Part shown: positions 35,022 to 43,155 of the stretch, in pieces | Position numbering within the stretch: position 1 is the first letter of the stretch | Layout: each line of letters begins with the position of its first letter | Origin: VRUE01 sp963729995 | GTDB taxonomy: Bacteria > Actinomycetota > Thermoleophilia > Solirubrobacterales > 70-9 | Direction of reading: 5' to 3' | Length of the DNA: 64,000 nt | NCBI GenBank assembly: GCA_963729995.1 | Contig: CAVSPF010000003.1 | Coordinates: 806,001-870,000, forward strand | Translations under genes and position numbers: made by a program | The notes under the pieces: generated by a model | Database searches by the model: none | What the model was told of the DNA's origin: nothing | Seen by the model: the letters and a program-made list of their open reading frames with translations, nothing else

Positions 35022-36382
35022 CGTCGCGTCAGGCTATCCCTGCAGGCCGTCGCTCCAGTGGCGGCAAGGGCGGCGAGGAGCGGCATCATCACCAGCACGC
35101 GGCGTGGCGAGGCGACGAGCAGGGCGCTGATCGCGGTGATCGAGACGAGGACCACGGCGATCACCAGCGCCTCCCAGCGCCGCCGCCTGGCGAGGAGGCC
35201 CAGACCGAGCAGGCCGAAGGCGACCAGCGCCCAGTGCAGCACCTCCCAGAGCGGCTTCCGCATCACGTCGCGAGGGCCATGCGACCAGATCCGCGCGACC
35301 TTCGCCGCGACGAAGCCGACGTAGTCGAGCGGCCGTTCGGAGATGTCGCTCCAGAGGCGTTCGCGGCCCATGCGGGCGAGCGCCCGGTCGCTTTCCAGGT
35401 GCGGATAGCGCTGCGCCGCCAGCGCCGCGAGGATCTGCTCCAACCGCACCCGCCCAAGGACCGCGTCGGTGAGTTCGCCTTTTGTCTCGCTATGCGAGAC
35501 AAAAGGCGAACTCGGCCGGGGGAGGTGTTCGTTTGCCAGGCGGCGGGTGAGGCCGGGGTGGCGTTCGAGCACCTCGCGGCCCACCCGTTCCGGATCTCCG
35601 CCGGAAGGCATGTAGGAGCCGGCGAACAGGACCTGTCCGCCACCGGTCGAGATCGGCACGAAGCGGCCGAGGGCGATCGCGTCGCGCACCGTCCACGGCC
35701 CGACGACGATCGCTACGCCGGCGAGGAGCAGCAGCGCATTCAGCATCGATCGTCGCCAATCGACCCGAAATTCTTTAGCGGCCACCACGACGCTCAGCAG
35801 AGCTGCCACGCCCAGGTACTCGGGGCGCACAAGGGCCAGTGCACCGAGCAGGACGCCCGGCAGAAGCCATCTCTGACGGCTTTGGCGGGTGTCAGCTGCC
35901 CATAGCATCGAGAGGATCGCGCCGGAGAGCAGGGTTGCGGCGAGCGGCTCGCCCATCAGCATGCCCTGGTACTCGAGGAGAGCGGGGTAGGCCGCCACCG
36001 CGCCGGCAGCGATCAGGCCGGCGGCTGGGCCGGAGAGGCGACGCCCGATCAGGTAGGCGAAGAGGACCGAAAGGGCTCCGACCAGCGCCAGCACGAGGCG
36101 CGCGAACCGTTCGTGGACGCCGCCACTCAGCTTGTAGAGGCCGGCGGTGAGCAGCGGCAGACCGGGCGAGTAGTTGCTCGCCGGCTGCGTTGCGCCCTTG
36201 CCCAGCGTGAAACCGCGATCGCGGTCGAGGTTCGCGGCAATGCGGGCGTAGGCGGCCGCATCGAAGACCGGCGCCCGGCCTTCCCAGGCGTACCCGACCC
36301 GGAGGCCGAGGCCAAGGAGGAGGACCACGGCCAGCGCCGCGACCCCTGCCCGCCCACCGTTGCGCGCCGTCAGTCTCGTCAT
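35009..36382 (-). CDS. GT39-family-like membrane glycosyltransferase, paralogue with embedded palindrome
   Basis: A 457-residue membrane protein like its downstream paralogue, with shared blocks such as FDAAAYARIAANL, NYSPGLPLL, ALVRPEYLGVAALL and GRFVPISTGGG. ATG 36382 gives a basic start and helix 1; the longer frame to 36439 would run into the palindromic element upstream. In the soluble loop it has an extra segment (PSSPFVSHSETKGELTDAV) encoded by a perfect palindrome at 35471-35513, absent from the paralogue. First gene of the minus-strand glycosyltransferase operon. Confidence 0.82.
   Translation of the reverse strand: MTRLTARNGGRAGVAALAVVLLLGLGLRVGYAWEGRAPVFDAAAYARIAANLDRDRGFTLGKGATQPASNYSPGLPLLTAGLYKLSGGVHERFARLVLALVGALSVLFAYLIGRRLSGPAAGLIAAGAVAAYPALLEYQGMLMGEPLAATLLSGAILSMLWAADTRQSRQRWLLPGVLLGALALVRPEYLGVAALLSVVVAAKEFRVDWRRSMLNALLLLAGVAIVVGPWTVRDAIALGRFVPISTGGGQVLFAGSYMPSGGDPERVGREVLERHPGLTRRLANEHLPRPSSPFVSHSETKGELTDAVLGRVRLEQILAALAAQRYPHLESDRALARMGRERLWSDISERPLDYVGFVAAKVARIWSHGPRDVMRKPLWEVLHWALVAFGLLGLGLLARRRRWEALVIAVVLVSITAISALLVASPRRVLVMMPLLAALAATGATACRDSLTRRWNR
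35471..35513. repeat. Perfect 20-bp-arm palindrome inside a coding region
   Basis: Arms 35471-35490 (GAGTTCGCCTTTTGTCTCGC) and 35494-35513 are exact reverse complements around the loop TAT. The stretch is about 51% G+C against a much higher background. It adds SPFVSHSETKGEL in frame to the glycosyltransferase. This is how an inserted palindromic element that keeps the frame would look. Confidence 0.85.
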
Positions 36383-36425
36383 CGCGCAGATGCTATGTCG
36401 CCCCGTCCGGTACCCTGCCGCGACT

Positions 36426-36586
36426 GTGGTCCTCCGCATGGCGTTCGCCAGAAAATGACGAGTTCCAAGCGTCGCCAGGCAAGGACGCAGGGAGCCCGAA
36501 TAGCAGCGCTATTCGGGCGACTGAGGACGCAGCATGGCGGCGATCTGGGGCCGTCATTTGCGGCGAGGCGCCGTGGGGAGGACCAC
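36426..36586. repeat. MITE-like palindromic element before the epimerase gene
   Basis: Imperfect 35-bp terminal arms (36426-36460 and 36552-36586) share the outer 10 bases (GTGGTCCTCC/GGAGGACCAC) and the inner AAATGACG/CGTCATTT. The centre holds a perfect 11-bp hairpin, GCCCGAATAGC-AGC-GCTATTCGGGC (36494-36518), flanked by direct repeats AGGACGCAG (36482 and 36524). The right arm supplies GGGGAGGA just before the ATG at 36589, so the element seems to provide that gene's ribosome-binding site. It lies between divergent genes. Confidence 0.75.
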
Positions 36587-36588
36587 TG

Positions 36589-37767
36589 ATGCGCGTTCTC
36601 ATTCTTGGGGGCGACGGCTACCTGGGCTGGCCGACGGCCCTGAGGTTCTCGGCCCGCGGGCACGAGGTCGCCCTCGTCGATAACTTCTCTCGCCGCCGCT
36701 GGCACCGCCAGCACGGAACCGATTCGCTGACCCCGATTCGTGACCTCGACGAGCGAATCGACGCCTGGCGCGCCATCTCGGCCGGCTCCCAGATCCGCCG
36801 CTACGTCGGCGCGGTCGAGGACGGCGACTTCCTCGACGAGGTGGTGGCCGAGACCCTGCCCGAGGCGGTCATCCACTACGGCGAGCAGCCCTCGGCGCCC
36901 TACTCGATGATGTCGCGCGAGCGGGCGGTGGAGACCCAGTACACCAACGTGATCGGCACCCTCAACCTGCTGTTCTCGATGCGTGACCACGTCCCCGACT
37001 GCCACCTGGTGAAGCTGGGGACGATGGGGGAGTACGGGACTCCCAACATCGACATCGAGGAGGGCTTCATCGAGATCTCCCACAAGGGCCGCACCGACAC
37101 GCTGCCCTTCCCGAAACTGCCCGGCTCGCTCTATCACTGCTCCAAGGTCCACGACTCGACCAACCTGCACTTCGCCTGTCGAATATGGGGGCTGCGGGCC
37201 ACCGATCTGAACCAGGGCGTCGTCTACGGGATCGAGACCGCCGAGACCGTCAAGGACGAGCGTCTCATCACCCGCTTCGATTACGACGAGATCTTCGGCA
37301 CCGTGCTGAACCGCTTCTGCGTGCAGGCGGTGATCGGCCACCCGCTCACCGTCTACGGCTCAGGCGGCCAGACCCGCGGCTTCCTCAACATCCGCGACAC
37401 GCTTGCCTGCGTCGAGCTGGCGGTCGAGAACCCGGCAGAGCGGGGCGAGCTCCGCATCTTCAACCAGTTCACCGAGCAGTTCTCGGTTCTCGAGCTGGCC
37501 AAGCTGGTCAAGGCGGCCGGTGAGCACCTCGGTTACACGGTCCAGATCGACCACGTCGAGAACCCGCGCGTGGAGTCGGAGGAGCACTACTACAACGCGG
37601 CCCACACCAAGCTGCTGGAGCTCGGATTGAAGCCGACCCTGCTCGGCGAGGAGCTGGTCGAGTCGATGCTGCATGCCATCGAGCGCCACAAGGGGCGCGT
37701 GATCGAGAGCTCGATCGATCCGCACACCCGCTGGAACCCGGCGAAATCCCCTGCAGGCCAGGCATAG
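36589..37767 (+). CDS. UDP-sulfoquinovose synthase-like NAD-dependent epimerase
   Basis: Extended short-chain dehydrogenase of 392 residues. SQD1/SqdB make UDP-sulfoquinovose from UDP-glucose and sulfite. It has MRVLILGGDGYLGWPTAL, SLTPI, the TMGEYGTPN block and YHCSK; the catalytic triad falls at Thr145, Tyr182 and Lys186, the same numbers as in plant SQD1. Substrate specificity is inferred from similarity. Beside three glycosyltransferases it may supply an acidic sugar for a surface glycan or lipid. Translation probably starts from GGGGAGGA within the palindromic element. Confidence 0.82.
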   Translation: MRVLILGGDGYLGWPTALRFSARGHEVALVDNFSRRRWHRQHGTDSLTPIRDLDERIDAWRAISAGSQIRRYVGAVEDGDFLDEVVAETLPEAVIHYGEQPSAPYSMMSRERAVETQYTNVIGTLNLLFSMRDHVPDCHLVKLGTMGEYGTPNIDIEEGFIEISHKGRTDTLPFPKLPGSLYHCSKVHDSTNLHFACRIWGLRATDLNQGVVYGIETAETVKDERLITRFDYDEIFGTVLNRFCVQAVIGHPLTVYGSGGQTRGFLNIRDTLACVELAVENPAERGELRIFNQFTEQFSVLELAKLVKAAGEHLGYTVQIDHVENPRVESEEHYYNAAHTKLLELGLKPTLLGEELVESMLHAIERHKGRVIESSIDPHTRWNPAKSPAGQA

Positions 37768-37790
37768 GCCGCTGGTACCATCGCGGTCCG

Positions 37791-39470
37791 ATGAGAGCTG
37801 CAGACGCGCTGATGCAAAGCCTCAAGGCTGAGGCTGTCGAGCATATTTTCGGCATCCCCGGTGGGGCGAACCTCCCCACCTACGATGCGCTTGTCGACGC
37901 TGATCTCCGGCACATCCAGGTGCGACACGAGCAGGGCGGTGGGCACGCTGCGGAGGGATACGCCAAGGCATCGGGCCGGGTCGGCGTCGCCTTCGCCACA
38001 TCGGGCCCGGGCGCCACGAACCTCGTCACCGCGATCGCCGACGCGATGATGGACTCGGTCCCGACCGTGTTCGTCACCGGGCAGGTGCGGACCGACCTGA
38101 TCGGCAGCGACGGCTTCCAGGAGGCCGACGTCCTCGGCTCGACGATGCCCTTCGTCAAGCACTCCTTCCAGGTCACCGACCCGCGCCAGATCCCCGAGTA
38201 CGTGCACGAGGCGTTCCACATCGCCTCGACCGGGCGGCCGGGGCCGGTGCTGATCGACGTGCCGCAGGACCTCTCCCGCGCCGACATCGACTACGCACCG
38301 CGCACCGAGCCGGTCGAGCTGCCCGGCTACAGGCCCTCGATGGGGGGGAACATCAAGCAGGTGCGGATCGCAGCCAAAGCGCTCGCCAACGCGCGGCGCC
38401 CGGTCCTCTATACCGGCGGTGGCGTGGTCAACGCCAACGCCTCCGAGGAGCTGCGCGAGCTGGCCGGCTGCGACCGCTTCCCGGTCACCTCGACGCTGAT
38501 GGGCCTGGGCGCCTTCCCGGCCTCGCACGAGCAGTGGCTGGGGATGCTTGGCATGCACGGCACCCGCACCGCCAACTACGCGATGGACGAGGCGGACCTG
38601 ATCGTCGCGATCGGCGCCCGCTTCGACGACCGGATCACCGGCAAGCTCTCCGAGTTCGCGCCGCACGCCAAGTTCATCCACATCGACGTCGACCCGGCGG
38701 AGATCTCCAAGAACGTCGCCGCCCATATCCCGATCGTCGGCGACGCCAAGCGAGTGCTGTCGGAGCTGAGCCGCGAATACCGGGCGCTGCAGACCGACCC
38801 CTCCCGCCTCGACGCCTGGTGGAAGAAGATCCGCGCCTGGCAGGATGAGTACCCGCTGCGCTACGAGCCCGGCAAGGACGGCGAGATCAAGCCCCAGTTC
38901 ATGATCGAGGCGATGCACAGGGCGACGCAGGGCGACGCGATCGTCACCTCCGACGTCGGCCAGCACCAGATGTGGGCGGCGCAGTACTACGGCTTCGACA
39001 GGCCGCGCCGCTGGATCAACTCCGGTGGCCTGGGGACCATGGGCTTCGGCCTCCCAGCCGCGGTTGGCGCCAAGGTCGCCTGTCCCGATGAGGCGGTTGT
39101 CTGCCTCGCCGGCGACGGCAGCCTGATCATGACCTGCCAGGAGCTGGCGACCTGCGTCACCGAAGAGATCCCGGTCAAGGTGTTCCTGATGAACAACGGC
39201 TACATGGGCATGGTCCGCCAGTGGCAGGAGCTGTTCTGGGACCGCCGTTACAGCTCCGTCGAGCTGGGACCGAGTCCCGATTGGGTGAAGCTGGCGGAGG
39301 CCTTCGGCGCGACCGGCATGCGATGCGAGGACTCGGCCGATCTCGAGGAGATGATGGCGAAGGCGCTGGAGACCGAGGGCCCGGTCCTGCTCGACGTCCG
39401 CGTCTCTCCCGAGGAGAACTGCTTCCCGATGATCCCGGCCGGCGCCGCCGCCAGGGACATGGTGGGCTGA
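37791..39470 (+). CDS. ilvB: Acetolactate synthase, large subunit
   Basis: ThDP- and FAD-dependent first common enzyme of valine, leucine and isoleucine synthesis, 559 residues. It shows the ThDP glutamate in VRHEQGGGHAAEGYAKASG, the GPGATNLVTAIADA block, the FAD-region block TLMGLGAFP and the ThDP/Mg motif GDGSLIMTCQELATC with NNGYMGMVRQWQ. The stop overlaps the ilvN ATG. A TACCAT at 37776 could be a -10, 9 bases before the ATG; there is no room for a leader peptide. Confidence 0.96.
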   Translation: MRAADALMQSLKAEAVEHIFGIPGGANLPTYDALVDADLRHIQVRHEQGGGHAAEGYAKASGRVGVAFATSGPGATNLVTAIADAMMDSVPTVFVTGQVRTDLIGSDGFQEADVLGSTMPFVKHSFQVTDPRQIPEYVHEAFHIASTGRPGPVLIDVPQDLSRADIDYAPRTEPVELPGYRPSMGGNIKQVRIAAKALANARRPVLYTGGGVVNANASEELRELAGCDRFPVTSTLMGLGAFPASHEQWLGMLGMHGTRTANYAMDEADLIVAIGARFDDRITGKLSEFAPHAKFIHIDVDPAEISKNVAAHIPIVGDAKRVLSELSREYRALQTDPSRLDAWWKKIRAWQDEYPLRYEPGKDGEIKPQFMIEAMHRATQGDAIVTSDVGQHQMWAAQYYGFDRPRRWINSGGLGTMGFGLPAAVGAKVACPDEAVVCLAGDGSLIMTCQELATCVTEEIPVKVFLMNNGYMGMVRQWQELFWDRRYSSVELGPSPDWVKLAEAFGATGMRCEDSADLEEMMAKALETEGPVLLDVRVSPEENCFPMIPAGAAARDMVG

Positions 39471-40015
39471 TGGAGGCGGGGACCCCCGACCTCGTGAAAC
39501 TTGAGGACCTGCGGGTGCCCGGTCAGCTGAGCGGGCGCAAGCACATCCTCTCGATCCTTGTCGAGAACAAGCCGGGCGTGCTGGCGCGGATCGCCGGCCT
39601 CTTCTCGCGGCGCGGCTTCAACATCGACACGCTTGCGGTCGGGCCGACCGACGATCCCAGCGTCTCGCGGATCACGCTGACCCTCGATGGCGCGGTCCAC
39701 CCGATCGACCAGGTCACCAAGCAGCTCCACAAGCTGGTCAACGTGCTGAAGATCCGCGACATGGAGCCGGACGAGACGGTTGCCCGCGAGATGGCGATGT
39801 TCAAAGTGTCCGCGGCGGTCGATAACAGGGGCGAGATCATCCAGTTCGCGGAGATCTTCCGGGCCAAGATCGTCGACGTCTCGCGCCGCACGATGACGAT
39901 CGAGGTGACCGGCTCGGCCGACAAGATCGAGGCCTTCGAGCGGATGATCCGGCCCCACGGCCTGATCGAGATGGTCCGCACCGGCGAGATTGCCATCGCC
40001 CGTGGTAGCGACTGA
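39470..40015 (+). CDS. ilvN: Acetolactate synthase, regulatory subunit
   Basis: Activates IlvB and carries valine feedback sensitivity. It has 181 residues: an ACT domain (HILSILVENKPGVLARIAGL, GFNIDTLAVGPTDDP) and the C-terminal ALS domain (FAEIFRAKIVDVS, GSADKIEAFERMI). The start ATG overlaps the ilvB stop by one base, and it has a 15-residue N-terminal extension before the ACT fold. Its end overlaps the menF start. Confidence 0.95.
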   Translation: MEAGTPDLVKLEDLRVPGQLSGRKHILSILVENKPGVLARIAGLFSRRGFNIDTLAVGPTDDPSVSRITLTLDGAVHPIDQVTKQLHKLVNVLKIRDMEPDETVAREMAMFKVSAAVDNRGEIIQFAEIFRAKIVDVSRRTMTIEVTGSADKIEAFERMIRPHGLIEMVRTGEIAIARGSD

Positions 40016-41387
40016 GAACCTCCTTGCGCAGCTCCGCGAGGGGACGGCCCGGGCGGCTGGGCGTGCGCGGCGGACGCTGGTCAGCGTCACGGTGCCGGTC
40101 GAGGGGATCGACCCTTGCGCGGCGGTGTTTGCCTCGCGGCTGGCCTCGGATCGCTGGTTCTGCTGGGAGCAGCCCGACCGCGGCTTCGCGCTGGCCACGC
40201 TCGGCGTCGCCCATGAGGCGAGGTCCCGGGGCGGGGAGCGGTTCGAGGACGTGGCCCGCGAATGCCTCCGCCTCGGCGACGGCGCCGTGGTCGACGAGCC
40301 GGCGGGTCTGCCCGCCGGGGCGGGGCCGGTCTGGACAGGGGGCTTCGCCTTCGACCCGGACGGCGCGGCGTCCGCCCCCTGGTCGTCCTTCGAGCCTGCC
40401 TCCATGGTGCTGCCAGCACTTTCGCTGTGCCGCACGGGGGCGAAGGTGTTCCTCACGCTCAACCTGGTCGTCTCGCCGGGTGAGGGCCCAGCCGCCATCG
40501 ACGGGCTTGTCGCGCGGGTTGCCGGCTTGCGCTCGGACCCGCTGCCGCTCCTCGACCCGCACCTGACCGATCGTCCCGAGATCCGCAGCGTCCATCCCCC
40601 CGACGACTTCGAGCAGGCGGTTGCAGCGGCCAGCGAGCGGATCGGCTCAGGCGAGCTGAGCAAGGTCGTGCTTGCCCGCGAGGTGCTGGTCACGGGGGCC
40701 TCCGCACACGAGCCGGCGGCGATCTTCGGTGCGCTCCGCGACCAGTTCCCGTCCTGCTTCTGCTTCTGCTGCGGCACCCCCGCGGCCGCCTTCTTGGGAG
40801 CCAGCCCGGAGCTTCTGGTGCGCCGCTCGGGCGCGAGCGTCTCGACCGTGGCGCTGGCCGGCTCGACACGGCGCAGCTCGGACCCGGCCGTCGACGATCA
40901 TCTCGGCGAGCAGCTCCTGCGCAGCGACAAGGACCGCCGCGAGCAGCGGATCGTCGCCGAGCGGATCGTCCGCGCTCTGCGCCCGCATGCGGTCTGGGTC
41001 GAGCAGGCATCGGAGCCGGAGGTGATCAAGGTGGCCAACATCCAGCACCTGGCGACACCGGTGATCGCCCAGCTGGCGGAACCGCACTCGGCGATCGAGC
41101 TGGCCGGCATGCTGCACCCGACGCCGGCCGTCGGCGGGGAGCCCTGGCCCGCGGCTGAGGCGACGATTGGCCTGGAGCGCATGGATCGCGGCTGGTACGC
41201 GGGCCCGGTGGGCTGGATGGACGCCGCGGAAGACGGTGAATTCTGCGTCGCCCTGCGCAGCGCCCTCCTCCGGGATCGCGATGCGCATCTCTTTGCGGGG
41301 GTCGGTGTGGTTGCTGGGTCCGATCCCGCCGGGGAGCTGGCGGAGACCGAGGTCAAGCTCGGCGCGCTGCTGCCGCTACTGAGCTAG
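40002..41387 (+). CDS. menF: Isochorismate synthase
   Basis: Converts chorismate to isochorismate, entering menaquinone synthesis. It is about 461 residues. The chorismate-binding C-terminal half includes ELSKVVLAREVLV, FLGASPELLVRR, VALAGSTRR, DKDRREQRIV, VIKVANIQHLATPV, MLHPTPAVGGEPWP and WYAGPVGWMD. GTG 40002 was taken as start, overlapping ilvN by 14 bases; TTG 39990 is also open. No classic ribosome-binding site, so coupling to ilvN is likely. It converges with menD and overlaps it by 35 bases. Confidence 0.92.
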   Translation: MVATENLLAQLREGTARAAGRARRTLVSVTVPVEGIDPCAAVFASRLASDRWFCWEQPDRGFALATLGVAHEARSRGGERFEDVARECLRLGDGAVVDEPAGLPAGAGPVWTGGFAFDPDGAASAPWSSFEPASMVLPALSLCRTGAKVFLTLNLVVSPGEGPAAIDGLVARVAGLRSDPLPLLDPHLTDRPEIRSVHPPDDFEQAVAAASERIGSGELSKVVLAREVLVTGASAHEPAAIFGALRDQFPSCFCFCCGTPAAAFLGASPELLVRRSGASVSTVALAGSTRRSSDPAVDDHLGEQLLRSDKDRREQRIVAERIVRALRPHAVWVEQASEPEVIKVANIQHLATPVIAQLAEPHSAIELAGMLHPTPAVGGEPWPAAEATIGLERMDRGWYAGPVGWMDAAEDGEFCVALRSALLRDRDAHLFAGVGVVAGSDPAGELAETEVKLGALLPLLS

Positions 41388-43098
41388 CGAGCTGGCGATG
41401 AAGGGCGGCGTTGGTCTGGCGGTCCGTCTCGACCTCGATTAGGCCGGTGCCTGCGGCGAGGGCGTCGGGAAGATCGTCGAGGGTCTCTAGGCGGCGGTGG
41501 GGGAGGCCGAAGAGGGCGGCGACCCTGGCGGCGTCGACGCCGCGCGGGGTGCCTAGCAGGGCCTCGAACTCGTCGCCGTCGAGGACGGACGCCTGGGGCA
41601 GGAAATGGAAGATGCCACCGCCGTCGTTGTCGATCACCACGATCCGGACCGGGGTCGAGACGTCGCGCAGCGCGGCGAGGCCGCCGATGTCATGCAGGAG
41701 GCCGAGGTCGCCGGTGAGGATCGTCGTCGGGCGGCCGCTGGAGTGGGCAGCACCGATTCCGGATGAGACGAGGCCGTCGATCCCGTTGGCGCCGCGGTTG
41801 CAGAGGAAGAGGGAATCGGCCTCGCCGGCGGGCAGGAAGGCCTCCTGGTCGCGGATTGGCATGCTCGAGGCCGTATAGACGATCTCGCCATCGCCGTGGA
41901 CCGCGCCGAGCGCCAGCTGCAGGCCGGGCTCGGTCAGGGCATCGACGCCGGCAAGCTCCTCCTCGATTGCCCCGCGCGCCGCCGACTCGGCGTCCAGCCA
42001 GACGGCGGGCGGCTCGCGATCCTCGCCCAGGCGCGCGGCCCAGCCCGCCGCCAGCTCGGTCGGATCGGCGCGCAACAGCGCCGCGGCGCGCTGGCTCGGC
42101 TCGTGCCAGCCGGCGAGCGGGTCGATGACGATCTGGTCTGCCCCCGAGCCCGCCAGCCAGGCGCGCAGCGGCTTGCTGGTCGGCATCTCGCCAAAGCGGA
42201 GGACGAGGTCCGGCACGACGCGGGTGGCGAACCGCTCGTCCCGCAGCAACAGGTCGTACGCGGTGATGACATGGGAGCGATCGTGGGGGCCGCAGCGGAC
42301 CTGCGAGGTTGGCTCGGCGAGGATCGGGAAGCCGGCGATGCGGGCGAGGCGGGTGAGCGGCTCGCGCAGCTCCGGATTGAGCTGGCGGCCGGCGACGATC
42401 ACCCCGGAGAGCGCTTCGCGGATGTGCTTGGCGACCTCCTCGAGCAGGAACTCGGACGGCTCCGCGTCGAACGGCGTGACGGCGGTCAGCGGACGGTCGC
42501 CGCGTCCCCCGACGGCGAGCGGATCGGTTGCGGTGACCGCTCCGGCCTGCGGCAGTGGCGCCAGCGGCTCCCGCAGGGCGAAGTTGAGGTGGACAGGCCC
42601 CGGGCGCGGCTCGCCTCGCGCCGCCGCGAAGGCGCGGCATGCGACCGACCGGTAGTGGAGGAGGCCGTCGTCGTCGGCCTCGTGCGTGCCGACCTCGCAG
42701 AACCAGCGCACCGCGGAGCCGTAGAGCTTCAGCTGGTCGACCGTCTGGCCGGCGCCGATCCCGCGCAGCTCCGGGGGTCGGTCGGCGGTCAGTGCGAGCA
42801 GTGGCACGCCCGAATGGTCGGCCTCGCAGATCGCGGGATGGAAGTTGGCGGCGGCCGTGCCGGAGGTGCAGAGCATTGCCACCGGCGCACCGCTCGCCTG
42901 GGCGGCGCCGAGTGCGAAGAAGGCGGCGGAACGCTCGTCGACTATGACCGTGACGTCGATCTCGGGTTGCCGCCAGAGCGCCAGGGCGAGCGGGGTGGAA
43001 CGGGAGCCAGGGGAGAGGACGGCGTGGCGCAAGCCGCTGCGCGCCAGCTCCTCGGCGAAAGCAGAGGCGAGGGCGGTGTTGGCGTTGGTCGGGTCCAT
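41353..43098 (-). CDS. menD: SEPHCHC synthase (MenD)
   Basis: ThDP enzyme that condenses isochorismate with 2-oxoglutarate, 581 residues. The N terminus is canonical (NTALASAFAEELARSGLRHA, SPGSRSTPLALAL) and includes the ThDP glutamate region VIVDERSAAFFALG and CTSGTAAANFHPA. The C-terminal part carries GDLGLLHDIGGL and NDGGGIFHFLPQ. Last gene of the minus-strand run menB-menA-menC-menD; its 3' end overlaps menF on the other strand. Confidence 0.95.
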   Translation of the reverse strand: MDPTNANTALASAFAEELARSGLRHAVLSPGSRSTPLALALWRQPEIDVTVIVDERSAAFFALGAAQASGAPVAMLCTSGTAAANFHPAICEADHSGVPLLALTADRPPELRGIGAGQTVDQLKLYGSAVRWFCEVGTHEADDDGLLHYRSVACRAFAAARGEPRPGPVHLNFALREPLAPLPQAGAVTATDPLAVGGRGDRPLTAVTPFDAEPSEFLLEEVAKHIREALSGVIVAGRQLNPELREPLTRLARIAGFPILAEPTSQVRCGPHDRSHVITAYDLLLRDERFATRVVPDLVLRFGEMPTSKPLRAWLAGSGADQIVIDPLAGWHEPSQRAAALLRADPTELAAGWAARLGEDREPPAVWLDAESAARGAIEEELAGVDALTEPGLQLALGAVHGDGEIVYTASSMPIRDQEAFLPAGEADSLFLCNRGANGIDGLVSSGIGAAHSSGRPTTILTGDLGLLHDIGGLAALRDVSTPVRIVVIDNDGGGIFHFLPQASVLDGDEFEALLGTPRGVDAARVAALFGLPHRRLETLDDLPDALAAGTGLIEVETDRQTNAALHRQLASSVAAAARRA

Positions 43099-43112
43099 CC
43101 GATGCTGTGTAT

Positions 43113-43147
43113 GGCGCCCTTCTCGGCTCTATGCCGAGTAAAGCGCC
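43113..43147 (-). promoter_or_regulatory. Nested hairpin between menC and menD
   Basis: GGCGC...GCGCC (43113-43117 with 43143-43147) encloses CTCGGC-TCTAT-GCCGAG (43122-43138). It occupies most of the 57-base gap between menC and menD on the minus strand. It may be an attenuating or processing hairpin; no T run is seen. Confidence 0.3.
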
Positions 43148-43155
43148 CCGTCAGG

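Noticed and set aside
36113..36589. 158-codon frame through the palindromic element before the epimerase
   Set aside because: Covers the antisense of a glycosyltransferase and the repeat itself; the MTSSKRRQARTQG-like string comes from the element.
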